Part shown: piece after piece, positions 14,403-26,216 of the stretch
Layout of the letters: every line of letters begins with the position of its first letter
Numbering within the stretch: the stretch's first letter is position 1
Origin: Monarcha castaneiventris obscurior
Lineage: Eukaryota > Chordata > Aves > Passeriformes > Monarchidae
Assembly: GCA_026261815.1 (NCBI GenBank)
Contig: JAMPIT010000379.1
Span: 20,014,501-20,078,500 of the forward strand
DNA: 64,000 nt
Direction of reading: 5' to 3'
Program-made: the position numbers and the translations under genes
Notes under the pieces: model-generated
What the model saw: the letters and a program-made list of their open reading frames with translations, nothing else
Databases searched by the model: none
Told to the model about the DNA's origin: nothing

Positions 14403-15180
14403 GGTCACAGAATCATTTAGTTTGGAAAGGACCTCCAAGATCATTGAGTCCAACCTTTGATCTCCACTTAAAGCATAGCACTAAGTGCCATGCCCAGTTG
14501 TTTCTTGAACATTTTTCAGGGATGTTGACTCCACCCCCTCCCTGGGCAGTCCATTCCAATGTTTATCAATCCTTTCTGTGAATAAAATTTTCCTGATGTC
14601 CAAGCTGAACCTCCCCTGGTGCAGATTGAGGCCATGTCCACTTGCCCAGTCGCCAGTTGCCTGGGAGAAGAGACTGGCCCCCACCTTGCTACAACTTCCT
14701 TTCAGGTACTTGTAGAGGGTGATAAGGTCTCCCCTGACCCTCCTATTCTCCAGGCTAAACACTCCCAGCTCCCTTAGCTGCTCCTCATAGGACTTATGCT
14801 CCAGCCCCTTCCCCAGCTCCATTGCCCTTCTCTGGACATGTTCCAGCACCTCAATGTCCTTGCCATGAGGGGCCCAAAACTGAACACAGCACTTGAGGTG
14901 TGGCCTCACCAGTGCCCAGTACAGGGGGACAGTCACTGCCCTGATCTTGCTGGCCACACTGTTGCTGATACAGACCATTGGCCTTCTTGGCCACCTGGGC
15001 ACTGCTGGCTCATGTTCAGCTGCTGGTGACCAGCACCCCCAGGTCCTTTTCCTAGACTGCTTTCCTGCCATTTTTCCCTCAGCCTGTAACATGGGGTTGT
15101 TGTAAGCAATGTGCAGCACCTGGCACTTTGCCTTGTTGAACCTCATACCACTGGCCTCAGCCCATCAATCCAAGTTCAGG
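14403..15180 (-). mobile_element. CR1 LINE 3' fragment with reverse-transcriptase C-terminus
   Basis: This is a 5'-truncated CR1 retrotransposon on the minus strand. A frame of 221 codons (14,481-15,146) encodes the well-conserved CR1 ORF2 C-terminal region, including ALVRPHLKCCVQFWAPHGKD, LRELGVFSLENRRVRGDL and LDIRKILFTERIDKHWNGLP. The 3' tail (plus strand 'CAGAATCATTTAGTTTGGAA') lies at about 14,405. As is usual for CR1 it is truncated at the 5' end, so it cannot move on its own. The open frame suggests a younger copy than its neighbours. Confidence 0.88.
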
Positions 15181-15921
15181 CTAAGACTGACTTTTTAGCT
15201 GCAAACCTAGGAGATTACATGGTTTAGTTCCTTGATTACCATGGTATCTACTTAGGATGAACTCTTTTTGTCTTTAGAAAGGATGAGAGATCATTTTTGC
15301 TATCTCTCCCCCCATAGAAATAGACATTTTCTGAAGTGGAAACAGCATTATATCCTTCTTGCCTTGACTAACAACTATTTCTCAGACAACATGGTGTTAA
15401 GCATTTAGTCCCATCAGCAACAAAGAACTTGGCTGTAGAACACAATGTAGGAGAGTTGAGCCAGAGAGGTTTATTTGCCAGCTCCAGCAAGTGTCTAGTA
15501 GGATAATGATCAGACTTACACTACCTGCTGCTAGTCAGAAGGTGTGCAATTTGGGACAGTACTGAAGCTACTATGTCTTGCAGACCATACTAACACATCT
15601 GAGAAAACTCCTACCACCTCTCTGATTCTGTGGGGTAAGCAGAGGTACACATCTGTCATGTGCTTGGAAGTGCTTAGCTACAACTATATCCAAACTAGTC
15701 CAGGTCAACATTCTGGCTCATTCTTGGGTGAGCATGGCTCTCTATAACCAAACAACTCAAGTCAGTTGGCACCACAAAAACACTATGTGGCTTATATGGT
15801 CTAATCTAGCTGCATAACATCTTCTGCTCTGTGAAGCAGAAAATATTGGAGACTGCTTTCTCAACTGGTACAGCACATTACCCATATATTTCCTGAACCT
15901 GGTACAGAACCTGACCATGGT

Positions 15922-15984
15922 AACTGTTTTAAAACAGTTTTAAAACTGTTTTAAAACTGTTTTAAAACTGTTTTAAAACTGTTT
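15922..15984. repeat. 11-bp minisatellite, about 5.7 copies
   Basis: The 11-bp unit AACTGTTTTAA is repeated head to tail about 5.7 times. One copy reads AACAGTTTTAA. The TTTTAAAA junctions are self-complementary, so the array can form hairpins. Confidence 0.9.
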
Positions 15985-16054
15985 GGTAGCCAGTTCTAGG
16001 ATCAAAGCAGAAGAGGCTGAACTCAGTATCCTGACTGGCACTTGGAAGTGCTGT

Positions 16055-16670
16055 TCACAGAATCACAGAATACCCTGAGTTGGAAGGTACCCACAAGGAT
16101 CATTGAGTCCAACTCCTGGCCCTGCACAGAACATCCCCTGCACATCACACCATGGGCCTGACAGCATTGTCCAAACACTTCTTGAACTCTGTCAGGCTTG
16201 GTGCTGTGACCACTGCCCTGGGGAGCCTGTTCCAGTCCCCAAACACCCTCTGGGTGAAAAACTTTTTCTAATATCCAGCCTAAACCTCCCCGACACAACT
16301 TCAGGCCATTCCCTTGGGTCCTGTCACTGGCCACCACAGAGAAGAGATCAGTGTCTGCCCCTCCTCTTCCCTTCAAAAGGAACTTGTACACTGCAGTGAG
16401 GTCTCCCCTCAGTCTCCTCCAGGCTGAACAGACCGAGTGTCCTCAGCCACTCCTCATTTGGCTTCCCCTCCAGACCCTTCACCATCTTTGTTGCTCTCCT
16501 TTGGATGCTGTCTAATACCATACTTTTTTTTTTTCTTATATTGTTGTGCCCAAAACTGCCCACAGCACTTGAGGTGAGGCTGACCCAGTGCAGAGCAGAG
16601 CAGGACAATCCCCTTCCTTGATGCTGTGCCTGATGCACCCCAGGACACAGCTGACCCTCCTGCTTCAAAG
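16055..16670 (-). mobile_element. CR1 LINE 3' fragment, interrupted
   Basis: On the minus strand this reads as CR1 ORF2 C-terminal sequence in broken frames (for example [20 protein letters not shown] and [13 protein letters not shown]). It ends in the CR1 3' tail (plus strand 'CACAGAATCACAGAATACCC') at about 16,055. A poly-T run near 16,524-16,536 and frameshifts break the frame. It belongs to a different CR1 copy from the one at 14.4-15.2 kb. Confidence 0.85.
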
Positions 16671-16974
16671 CAATTTGAATTAGGCTGTAAGTAAAGTTTT
16701 ATCCAGAGGGGACCTGTATCTTTCATACATAGTTGGACAAGTGTGAAATCTAGATTAAAATTCCTACATTCATAATCAACCTGAATAGGTCAGAAGAGGT
16801 GGCCTTTGGGTTCACATATACTTAAGTTGAAATTTGTAAGATTCCGTCACTTTCTAGTGTGTATGACAAAACCCAGTGTGTTAAATAGATCAGTACTTTA
16901 GGTTGGCAGAGCATTATTTTAAAGTTATATAATTAACACCATCTTGATTAATTTCTACTTAAGTGTTCGAGAAA

Positions 16975-17100
16975 AAATATGGATGTGGCACTTGGGGATA
17001 TGGTTTAGTGGTGAAAATGGTGGTGCTGAGTTAACACTTGTTCTTGATGGTCTTACATGTCTTTTCCAACCTTAATAATTCTATGCTTCTATGATTCTAC
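16975..17100 (+). mobile_element. CR1 LINE 3' end, plus strand
   Basis: The text 'GGATGTGGCACTTGGGGATA', then 'TGGTTTAGTGGTG', 'CTTTTCCAACC' and the terminal 'ATTCTATG..TTCTATGATTCT' repeat is the canonical CR1 3' UTR and tail in the sense direction. Only about 125 bp remain. Confidence 0.85.
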
Positions 17101-20100
17101 TTGTACCATATTTCTATTATGAAGACAAATGCAGGATTATTAACATTGCATACTAAAAGGACAATTTAATTCTAAAAAGGTCATTTAATGTCATATTGGA
17201 GATAAACAGAGTCCAGGTCTGCAAGCACACACACCAGTATAATTCCAGATTAAAGGTATGTAAGAGGAGAAAATGATTTTTACTTGCTTGAGTCTGCAGT
17301 GATGTCAGCCAGCTGAAGTCTCAAAATTGAATATTGCTTGAATGAGTGAAATAATCTGTGGAAACACCTTACTGAGTGCTCTTGTGTAACAACCACCAAG
17401 AGCTGTTGCCAACTACATAATTTAGTCTTCATACTGAAGTGGCAATTTTCCTATTCATTCTGGGAGAGTGTCAAGTGCAACCAGAATACTTCAATCACAG
17501 ATTTCTTTCTAGTGCATTTCAGAGGCCAGTGGATCTGCCTCCTGCCTCACCTTTCCTTTTATCTTCAAATTTGATTGTATTGTGAAAGCAACATGTTTGA
17601 ATAGGAAAAGTTATGTTGGACATTGATAGAAAACATTAATTCTGAAGATTGAACTAAATCTCTTTGGATTGTTTGAATTCATACTGTTCAAGGTCACAAT
17701 GTCTCAAATCTCTGTGGCTGAATGGCCAAATTTTCAATCTGTTTTTTAGGCAAGAGGATGGTCTGTCTTTGGGCAAACTGGAGTAAATTAATACCTAACA
17801 TGACTTCTGCAGAAAGCATGTCCCTCACACTTCAAAACTTACTTTCTGCTACCTGTCATTCTACATTGCTAATGAGCCTCTTTGGAGAGCACAAAGTACA
17901 CAAGATTCTTTCTCTTCTCCTTTTCTTTACTCTATTCCACAAAGCAGGCAGACAAAACCTTCCTCTTTTGAAGTAAAAAGAACAGTTTTTGAGCTTGGGA
18001 TGTGTCTGTGATTATCTACGACCTGCTTTATGGTGTGCACAAGAGGGCCAGAGTGCTGCCAGGAACCAGAGGGCTCAGAGAGGAAAGTGCCTCTCTTTCT
18101 CCTAGATTAGGGCTTGTTAATGCCATCAAGATGAATGGAAAGGCAGACACTGACTCCAGAGAGCTACATCAATGAGATGGATGAAAACAGAGTTAATTGT
18201 TTCTCAATCAAGTTTGTGAAAAGGCAAAACAGAAGAGAATCATTGCACCATTTATTCCTCTCTGTGCATATTAGTAACTTTTCATGCTATCAAGTTGCTT
18301 ATACATTTTAAAGTCGCTTACACTTCCTAGTCTTCAAACTCAAGCTCTTGCATTTTGGAGCCTTTGTCTTTGGTGCCTCTCCTTAGGTCCAGATGTTCCC
18401 ATCTCTCTTTCAAGTATTGGTGCCTCTTTTTCTCCCTTCACATGCCTATCAAACGAGGAACCTAACTGAGCGAACATATGAAGGTGGATAAAGGCAAGGC
18501 AAGGCTCCTGAACATTCTTATTTTTTTTCTTAACAGAATGGCAAAATTAGGCCTTTTACAGATTTGGTATAACATTTCCTTTAAAATCGAATAACTTTAT
18601 TCCTCTTCCTGACTCTATAGAATTCTTTTAATATAGGTTAGGAAGCAGCAACTTCCCTTCTGAGGAAAAACCTGAAAATCGGGTTAGGTTTCTGGGGCAG
18701 GAGAGTAGAAAAAATGTCACAGATTTGTTCACCTCACCAAGGAATGAAGCAAGTACATGGTGGAAGGTAAATGTTTCCAGCTATAGGGACCAAGCAAATC
18801 ACACACACCTTTTCCCCTTCCCTGAAAAACTATTTCTAAAGCACAAGGAAGAATATTCTTACATTTTATAATGCAATGATTTTTGGGGATTTTCCAGGGA
18901 TTTACTTCAAGGCAGTGTTTAGTTTCTAGCATCCAGAAAAGATGAGCTACTTGTGTCTAACATTCTTACTGGAAGCTCTGTGCCATGATATTTTTGCAAT
19001 AAACCAGCATGTATAAAAGAGTCTCATGATTAAATTAAACTCCAAGATCTATCCCCAGGAATATTTGGACTTTTTAAGTAATCCATATCTCAAAACACAG
19101 AAATAAATGTCACTGTAAGTTATCTATTTCTGCATGTCCCAGTATCAGAGTAGGAGCATGTACCTGCAAACCAGAAGGAGTTGTTGGCTTGGATCTTCAG
19201 CTTCAGATGTGGTAATTAAAGGCAGATAACTTTAATTCAGTCATAAGGTTGTAATTTGCTGAGCTGCATTATAGGCAATCCACCAGCTGTTCTGTGGCCA
19301 CCAAGAAAACAATCTGTGCTTGGACTATGGCCTTGTGGCCCCAGCCTATATCAAATAGAGGATTTAACCCTAAATGTTGGTAATGGAAAGCTTAATAATT
19401 TCATATTTTAAGACTACTGTGGTTTGGCTGGCACCCTGGATGAGAGTGTCCTAGATAAATGTGGATGTCTTGAAAATGGGTTTCTGTAACAAAGCAAGTC
19501 ACATTTGATTCTTCTTTATACACAACAGAGGACCAATGGTGCCTTACAGAGTACAAATGCACCCCTTTTTAGGTCATTGGCTATGCTAGAAGTATGCTTT
19601 TTCAGTTGTGTTAATATGTTGTAAAAATAAGCAAGAGTGTGTGTGAAGAATCTGTGTGAAGCTCTGTAACTTCATTTCAAAACCTTAGATCAGGTACATT
19701 CTACATGATGACAACAATGATAAGAGTTGGATGCACTCAAGGTTTTTATCCATTTGCACTAACTGAACTTGAGCAGTTGAGGATTATAAAATTATGCTTG
19801 TCCCTGTCCCTAGTAATGGGTGGTTTTTTCTTTAACTAGAATCTATGTGACCACTAAGTGTAATTTTCCAATCATACTTTGAAACACTGGTCAGCATTCA
19901 ATCCTCTGTGTATAAAGATGTAAATCATTTCCTTGACTTTCAATGTCTTCTCTTTGTCACTGTAATTCTAACATCCAAATGACATCTTGGTCCTAACTGC
20001 TGCTTTCTATCCCTGTAATCATCAGGGAGCTAATAAAGAACAGCAGATGAAATAATCTCATCTGTGTATCATTTAAGTCAACAATGAATAATAACTATAT

Positions 20101-21898
20101 TGCAAAGTCTGCCAATTGTAAGAATTTTATATACTTTTGGGAAAGAAGAACTATTCCTAGATAGAAGAATGTTGTTTTTAATACTCCCCTCCCTCAATTT
20201 TTTATTTCTTAACAAAAGTTGATCATATTCTTCTGCTGAGTTGAAAAATAGCCTTCAAATTGGTAGCAAATATGCTGTGACCCCCTTTGGTGCAAGTAGA
20301 AGGTTTAATATGACACTTCATTTCCACAGTTTTGGGCAAGTGCTGCAGTACTTAAGAAACAATGTCTAATGACTGAACAGGAAAGCACGCCAGCCCTCAG
20401 CCACCCACTCATCTGTAGGCGCAGTCAAAGAGGGGGAAAGAAGTCACCGCAACCCCCATGACTTTTCTAGAATTCCAGGCAGTGTCTAAGAAGTGTTAGT
20501 TCCAAGAAATTCAAGTACTCTCCTCCTACTTCAGACCTTGGTGTGATTGATACGTTGCCTGTGGCTTCCTTTGAATTTTCTTCATCCAATAGTAGAGGAT
20601 ATGCAACAGCTCCAGAAGATATTTCAGTAATTTTAGACTTGGTTATAAATCAGGAGCCGTTGTTTATAATGTACATCTACTTTTCATAGAGTCCATCATG
20701 TTAATTTACCTCAAACTTGCCCTTCAGTGGATCTTGTTCCTGGTGCATGACCCGAGTATGCAGAGAAGAGGAATCATGTCAACAAGGCACAGCTGAGCCA
20801 CTTTCTCACTGGGCTTGAGGCTGAAAAAAGGCTTCTGGGCTTCTGCCCCCTCTGCTTTTTGTCTCTCGATTTGTGTTGTTCTGTTTCTGGATCTGGCTGG
20901 GTGACCGGCTCTCCACAGCCCCATTGCTCTGAGGAAATGCAAAGGTAATCACGAGCCTCCTGTTCATGATACAGTGATGCTTGAAATTACAGTGGTATTT
21001 CAGTTTGGTTTTTAGGATGGTGTTTCTCTTCTACTGAATCATAGAGGTTTGGGTTCATATCACCTAATTTCAGCCATTTCACAGTTAATTTGTCAACTTA
21101 GCCAAGTTAGTCCACTAAGCTCCAGCTCCAGCTCCAGCTCCAGCGAAGATGCAGTGAGACAGGCTGATACAGGCCACAAGTTTTATGGCAGGATGCATGT
21201 AGAAGTAAATTTATCTTTCCATTGGCTACAGAGGGAGCATGAATAAGTATCTTAAAATTAAATCTCCTGCCTGCACAGATTTTGGTCTTGTGGAATCAAG
21301 GAGTGATTATCCAACACTTGGAAATGCCCGTATGCTATCCATTATGACAGATGAAGGGCTGGTAGTGCAGCATGAGCTGGACTTGGTAACAAACAAAATG
21401 TGCTGCAGTATGCATAAAAACATGGAATACTGGAAAATGGTATGTTTGTAAAGGATTTTGAGCAGACCACCAAGAGTTAACACCAGTGTGACAAACAGTG
21501 GTGCTAATATGATTGTTGACGGTGTTAAGAAGAGTATGAGAGTTTTTATGGTATAAAGACTGCTGGATGCAGAATGAGCTGCACTAATTTTCTGAGGCAT
21601 TGAAAAGTGTGTCTCTCAGTGAGGAGCATACATGGCTTGAATTGCATCTAGAAACAAAGACTGGGAAGGAAGCTGAATGCAGTATAGTCATCTTGCCTTC
21701 ACTGCAAACACACAGCAAAAGGTTACTCTTATGTTGATATAGCTCCTCACTCTAAGGCGTAACAACAGCCTGTGTCTCAAAGCAGAAACCAGACAAATTA
21801 AAAGTAGAATTTAGGTACACTCCCTAAGCAATTGAGATTACTAAAGCCTGACAGATTTTCTCTGTATCTTGTTTACAAGTCAGTACCAGTTATTTTCG

Positions 21899-21935
<37 letters not shown>

Positions 21936-22261
21936 TATGTCTCCAGAAGATATTTTTAATCAAATTCAAATTATCTGTTCCACTTGCTGTCACTACTGTG
22001 TGAAGTTGAATGATTTAGGAAATACAGAAGTCTGGCCAGATGAATACCTTAACTTCTATGAATCTAAGACAGAAAACATACCCCTCATGGTTTTATTGAA
22101 ATCCTTGGTCATGTCTGCTCCTAGGTATGGAATACTTTTTTCATTTCAGAATTTTTTTCCAAAAGCAGTTGGGTTTTACAAATGTTCTTGCTGATAAGCT
22201 GCATGTCTTTTCTCGCTTTTTGGAAAATATGGGCAATCTAGTGGAAACCTTTGATTTTTAC
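17101..22261. other. Intergenic, no gene recognised; two short tandem repeats
   Basis: No exons were recognised. A hexanucleotide repeat (AGCTCC, about 4.5 units) lies at 21,118-21,144. A (TCA)n microsatellite of about 12 units lies at 21,899-21,934. I looked here for exons 3 and 4 of the FABP-like fossil next door and found none that I could defend. Confidence 0.45.
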
Positions 22262-22430
22262 TTCAGTTTTACAGTCACGTGGTGTGGTTTGTTTGAACTC
22301 CTTACCCAGTGTGAAGAAGATTGTGTTGCTTTAAAGGCATTTTTTGTTTTGATGGTGATCATATGCCTTTCAGCACTGATTGTCATGCTGTGTTTGGCTA
22401 GCCTGACTGGTTTCCTTCAGGATAAAACCA
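22262..22430 (-). pseudogene. Fossil FABP exon 2, FABP12-like
   Basis: The minus strand holds a 169-bp decayed copy of a fatty-acid-binding-protein exon 2 (173 bp when intact). It aligns along its length with FABP4 exon 2 at 4745-4917. Readable pieces are RKPVRLAKHSMTISA and MITIKTKNAFK, then after a 1-nt deletion LGKEFKQTTPRDCKTE. It has an in-frame stop just before RKPV, small indels near the 5' end, and a frameshift before the LG motif. The edges still carry an AG on the acceptor side and a GT (GAA|gtaaaa) on the donor side. The residues RLAK and ITIKTK resemble mammalian FABP12, as I recall it, more than FABP4 (GVAK, ITIKTE). Its position between FABP4 and IMPA1 is where FABP12 lies in mammals. 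No other exon was found convincingly. Confidence 0.8.
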
Positions 22431-23324
22431 CTCAAAAAGTAAAATAAAAATAAAGAAAAAAATCAAATTGTGTACTCTCTGCCAGAAAAATTAGCAAACT
22501 CTTGTGGAATTAAATGTCTTGTAAGTAGAAAAGTAGCACTGATGGGAAATGCAAACATTTCACAGCATGTGGTCTTGAAGAGCTCTTAGCATCTGAAATA
22601 TTTAATTTCCTGCTGAGGATAGGATGTGATTTATCATTTATCAGTCAGTGACTTTTATTTGCTAAGTAGGAAAGATATTTTCCAACACTGCAGTCCACTG
22701 CTGTCTTTTACAACTGCCTCAGAAGTGCTTTGTAGGATATTCTATACACGTGTTGGATGTGACACTGACCCTGCAGTTGTGATCAGAATGCACTTCAGGA
22801 GGTGAGGGTAAAGGCATACATTAAACCATCTTCATAATGTGAATTATTGCTAAGGGCAATAGTGCATTCCCCTTTTCTGCTTTCCTAGTGGGCTAAAATA
22901 GTGCTAAAAACTGATCACTAAATGGGGAACTGAACACAAATAAGAATACATGCTTTTGGCACATGTACTGACTCCATAAAGAAAACTGGGTGTATAACAA
23001 CACCTAGAGATGTAGGGATTCTGCCAATCAGCTCCCTGCCAAAGTTGCTTGTGACCAGGCAAGCTCAAATAGAATACTGAAACATCCAACAAAGATTAGG
23101 CCTGAAAACAAACCAAGGAGAGAGGCAGATTGACTAATTTCTCCAGCAGTATTCTTCCAGAGCCCAGAGAGACCTGAAGAATTAAGATCATGTGATACTC
23201 CAGCTGGTGGAATCTTGTTATTTGAGATTCATGAAAAATGGATCTGTGAACATATTGTTGCTGTACAGCATTCACCTGCAGCTTGCAAGCAACCCATGCC
23301 ACTTCATACTGAAATGAGAAGGGA

Positions 23325-23435
23325 TCACAAAATCCAGGAGGGCCAAGTGTGTCCTGGGGTGCATCAGGCACAGCATCTCCATCCAGTCAAGGGAGGGGAT
23401 TGTCCCCCTCTGCTCTGCCTCACCTCGAGTAATTT
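23325..23435 (+). mobile_element. CR1 LINE internal fragment, plus strand
   Basis: The text around 'CCTGGGGTGCATCAGGCACA' and 'GGATTGTCCCCCTCTGCTCT' is the reverse complement of part of the CR1 copy at 16,570-16,665. It is therefore a CR1 fragment in the opposite orientation, about 110 bp long. Confidence 0.75.
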
Positions 23436-24021
23436 ATTTATTTCAAGCAAATGAAGAACTAGTGTGTCTGCTCTTATCTTCTATGTCCTTCAAATGTTGG
23501 CTCTTTTTTAAGCGCCCTTGGTATTTAAAAAGATTTTCCTTGAAATATTGTTTCTTTGCCTTCTAGATGCAAAATTTCATCCTTTTGGTTAGGGTTTTGT
23601 TGTTTCCCATCAAAAATACTTCCCATTTTTCTCATGGAAAATAAAAATGATCCTTAAGATATTAAAACTTAGCTTACATTTTAACACTATTTCAGTCATA
23701 AACATAGAATTTTTACCAAAACTGAAGACTGACACATGGATTATTAGTAAATGGATATAATAGCAGAGAGTTGACATTCTCTTCTAAGTGAAACAGATTA
23801 CACAGCCAGTGTAAACCTCACAAAATAGGCTACTCCCTGCAGTTTCATTTCCAGCCTTTAGTGAGTTTATTATTCCTTCTTTCCCTACAAGATATTCTCT
23901 GTCTTCATTGTTATTGCCACCTTATTCTCGCAAATGAGACAGTAAACTATTTAATCCTTTCTCTCCTATCCCTATTTCTCTTATTTCTATTTTTAAATGG
24001 TTTCAATAAGAGTTTTTTTTA

Positions 24022-24113
24022 AATATAATATCATATATATACACTCACATATATTCTATACTTAGATATGTGTGCATATATATGTGTGTGTGTGTACATA
24101 TGAGAATATACAT
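24022..24113. repeat. TA/TG dinucleotide-rich stretch
   Basis: An imperfect alternating purine-pyrimidine tract with AT runs and a short (TG)n core at about 24,083-24,096. It is simple sequence with no coding content. Confidence 0.7.
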
Positions 24114-25823
24114 AAAAAACATGTCTTATTAAGTTCTTTCATGTATTACAATAATTTCTTGCAGGAGGTTAATTTCAGGTTCCCAAAAGATGATCAATAA
24201 CCTTTCTGGATATGGTGAAGAATAAAAAGAAACAACTGTTTCACTGTCATGATCCAAAGGAGACTCATTTGCAATCTGTGCCTAGGTGTCCCTATCCATG
24301 TGAGACATAAAAACCAGAATTTTCTAGTGAATGATGGCACGTGCTACTTAGGCAGAACTGATGTGAAAAAGTGTCTCATAAGCCAATCCACACGCCCTTC
24401 ACTTTCATATCTCAGTCTTTATCCCACAGTATTTCACTGTTCCCATTAACAATTCAGCTGAGTCTGAATTCCCATTAACAATCTTCATCTGCTTCCCACT
24501 CCTCTGCTCCATTCTCAAAGGCATAAGAGGGCAAGTCTAGATAGGTGACTTGGCAGTTTTGCAGGGAGGCTGATGATGCTGGTTTGGCTTCCCAGAGGCA
24601 AAGGATGTTCAGTGTTCTTGTCCTTGGCTGAGCATCAGCAATAGGCAGGAAATAGCAGAGGGAGGGAGTGGGAAATACCAGAGGGAGACATAGGGATACT
24701 TAGTAAATCTGGGTTTAAAATGTGGCAGATGATGGCTTAAGGTTAGTGTACAGTGATGCTGAAGAAAAGAGCAGAGGAAGAAATGAGAGTTCAAAATATG
24801 GGAATTTGTGGGTTTGAGAACTTGATTGTACAATGACAAAAGACTTTTTCTGGAACCTTTGAAAGACAAAGCAGGGGTGGAATGTCTGGGGCCACTGGGG
24901 AGGAAGCGATTGCCATTGAAAAGGAGGTGAGGAGATTCAGAGATCTGCTATAAGTAGAGAAATGGTGAAATCACTTCTGTATGTTAGCAACAAACAGAAA
25001 AGAAAATGAGACAAGTATTAAGAGGTCTACTCAAATAGTCTGAGTAGTTGGGGGGAAACCTGCCAAACAGCTTCAAATATCCAGGGAAGGAACATGAGTT
25101 GGGAGTTTCCAGGCAGTATTCAAGGACTTCTCTGTGTAATTGATGGAGATGCTGTTGTCAAGGGCTGAAAGCTGTATATATGTTTAAATATTAACTAAAC
25201 AACTGCCCTTGCCTTCTGCTGCTGCTATCTGTTTTTGATCCTGCTTCTTCGCTACAGCATACAAGGGCTGGAGCTGGGAGACCAGCAGGTCCCATCAGGC
25301 TGTCGGGATGTACCATGCATTTTGTACCACAGTGCTTGTTAGTGTTACCTTTTTTGAAATAGACATTGAGAAGGTGAATAATTTAACCTCTGAGTAAGAT
25401 CCCAATAGAGGAACTGAAGGAAAAATGAGTTCGCTGGGCAGAGAGATGTGCTGAAATTCTCATTTGTGCTTTCTATTGCTAAGGTCCTTCCTTGATGTTA
25501 GAAGCAGCAGCTCATTCTGTGACCTTTTACTATCATCACATGATTGGGTTTCTAACTATTTCACTTAATGTAGGACATCAGGTACATAGCATTTTAAAAT
25601 CAATTCACATTTAATGTCTGCTGAATGAAAAGAAAGAAATTGACCAAGTAATTATTTTATAATTTGGCAAAAACCTTCATGTTTTGGGAGTGGCTTATTT
25701 CCCTGGGGATGCAACATCTTTAATATCTTTATTAGTTGGTAGTCTAAACCAACTGAAATTGTTGAGGACAAAGACAAGCCTAGTTCAACTTTCATAAGAC
25801 TTTTCTTCAGCTCTGAAATTGAG

Positions 25824-26216
25824 GTAATCATTGGAAAAACTAAGGTTGATTTGAAAGCAAAGATTTTCTCAAAGGAATTTCTTACAGCTGAATGGCTGTA
25901 TTTATCACATTACCTTTTTTATCCAGTGTGTTACATTCAGATTCCAGATTACTTTTATAATCACACAGCACAGTTGAAAACAACTGTTTGCTTGGGAGTA
26001 GCCTTGAAGAGTTTGCAGTTTGTAATCATTGGAAAAACTAAGGTTGATTTGAAAGCAAAGATTTTCTCAAAGGAATTTCTTACAGCTGAATGGCTGTATT
26101 TATCACATTACCTTTTTTATCCAGTGTGTTACATTCAGATTCCAGATTACTTTTATAATCACACAGCACAGTTGAAAACAACTGTTTGCTTGGGAGTAGC
26201 CTTGAAGAGTTTGCAG
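25824..26216. repeat. Exact tandem duplication, period 198 bp
   Basis: Two adjacent copies, 25,824-26,018 and 26,022-26,216, are identical by eye over 195 bp, with a 3-bp spacer in the first unit. Because 198 is divisible by three, a plus-strand frame of 152 codons stays open across both copies. The translation resembles no known family, and I do not call it a gene. Confidence 0.93.

Noticed and set aside
21832..22194. Poly-isoleucine frame at the (TCA)n repeat
   Set aside because: The run of isoleucines is just the microsatellite translated. The rest has no family match.
22127..22447. Plus-strand 106-codon frame with hydrophobic stretches
   Set aside because: It is the antisense reading of the fossil FABP exon 2. 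The same kind of antisense frame is found opposite FABP4 exon 2 at 4719-5033.
24385..24450. Possible exon 1 of the FABP12-like fossil on the minus strand
   Set aside because: A 9-bp match (CTTTCATAT) and a few scattered matches to FABP4 exon 1 need large gaps to align. It is not better than chance by eye.
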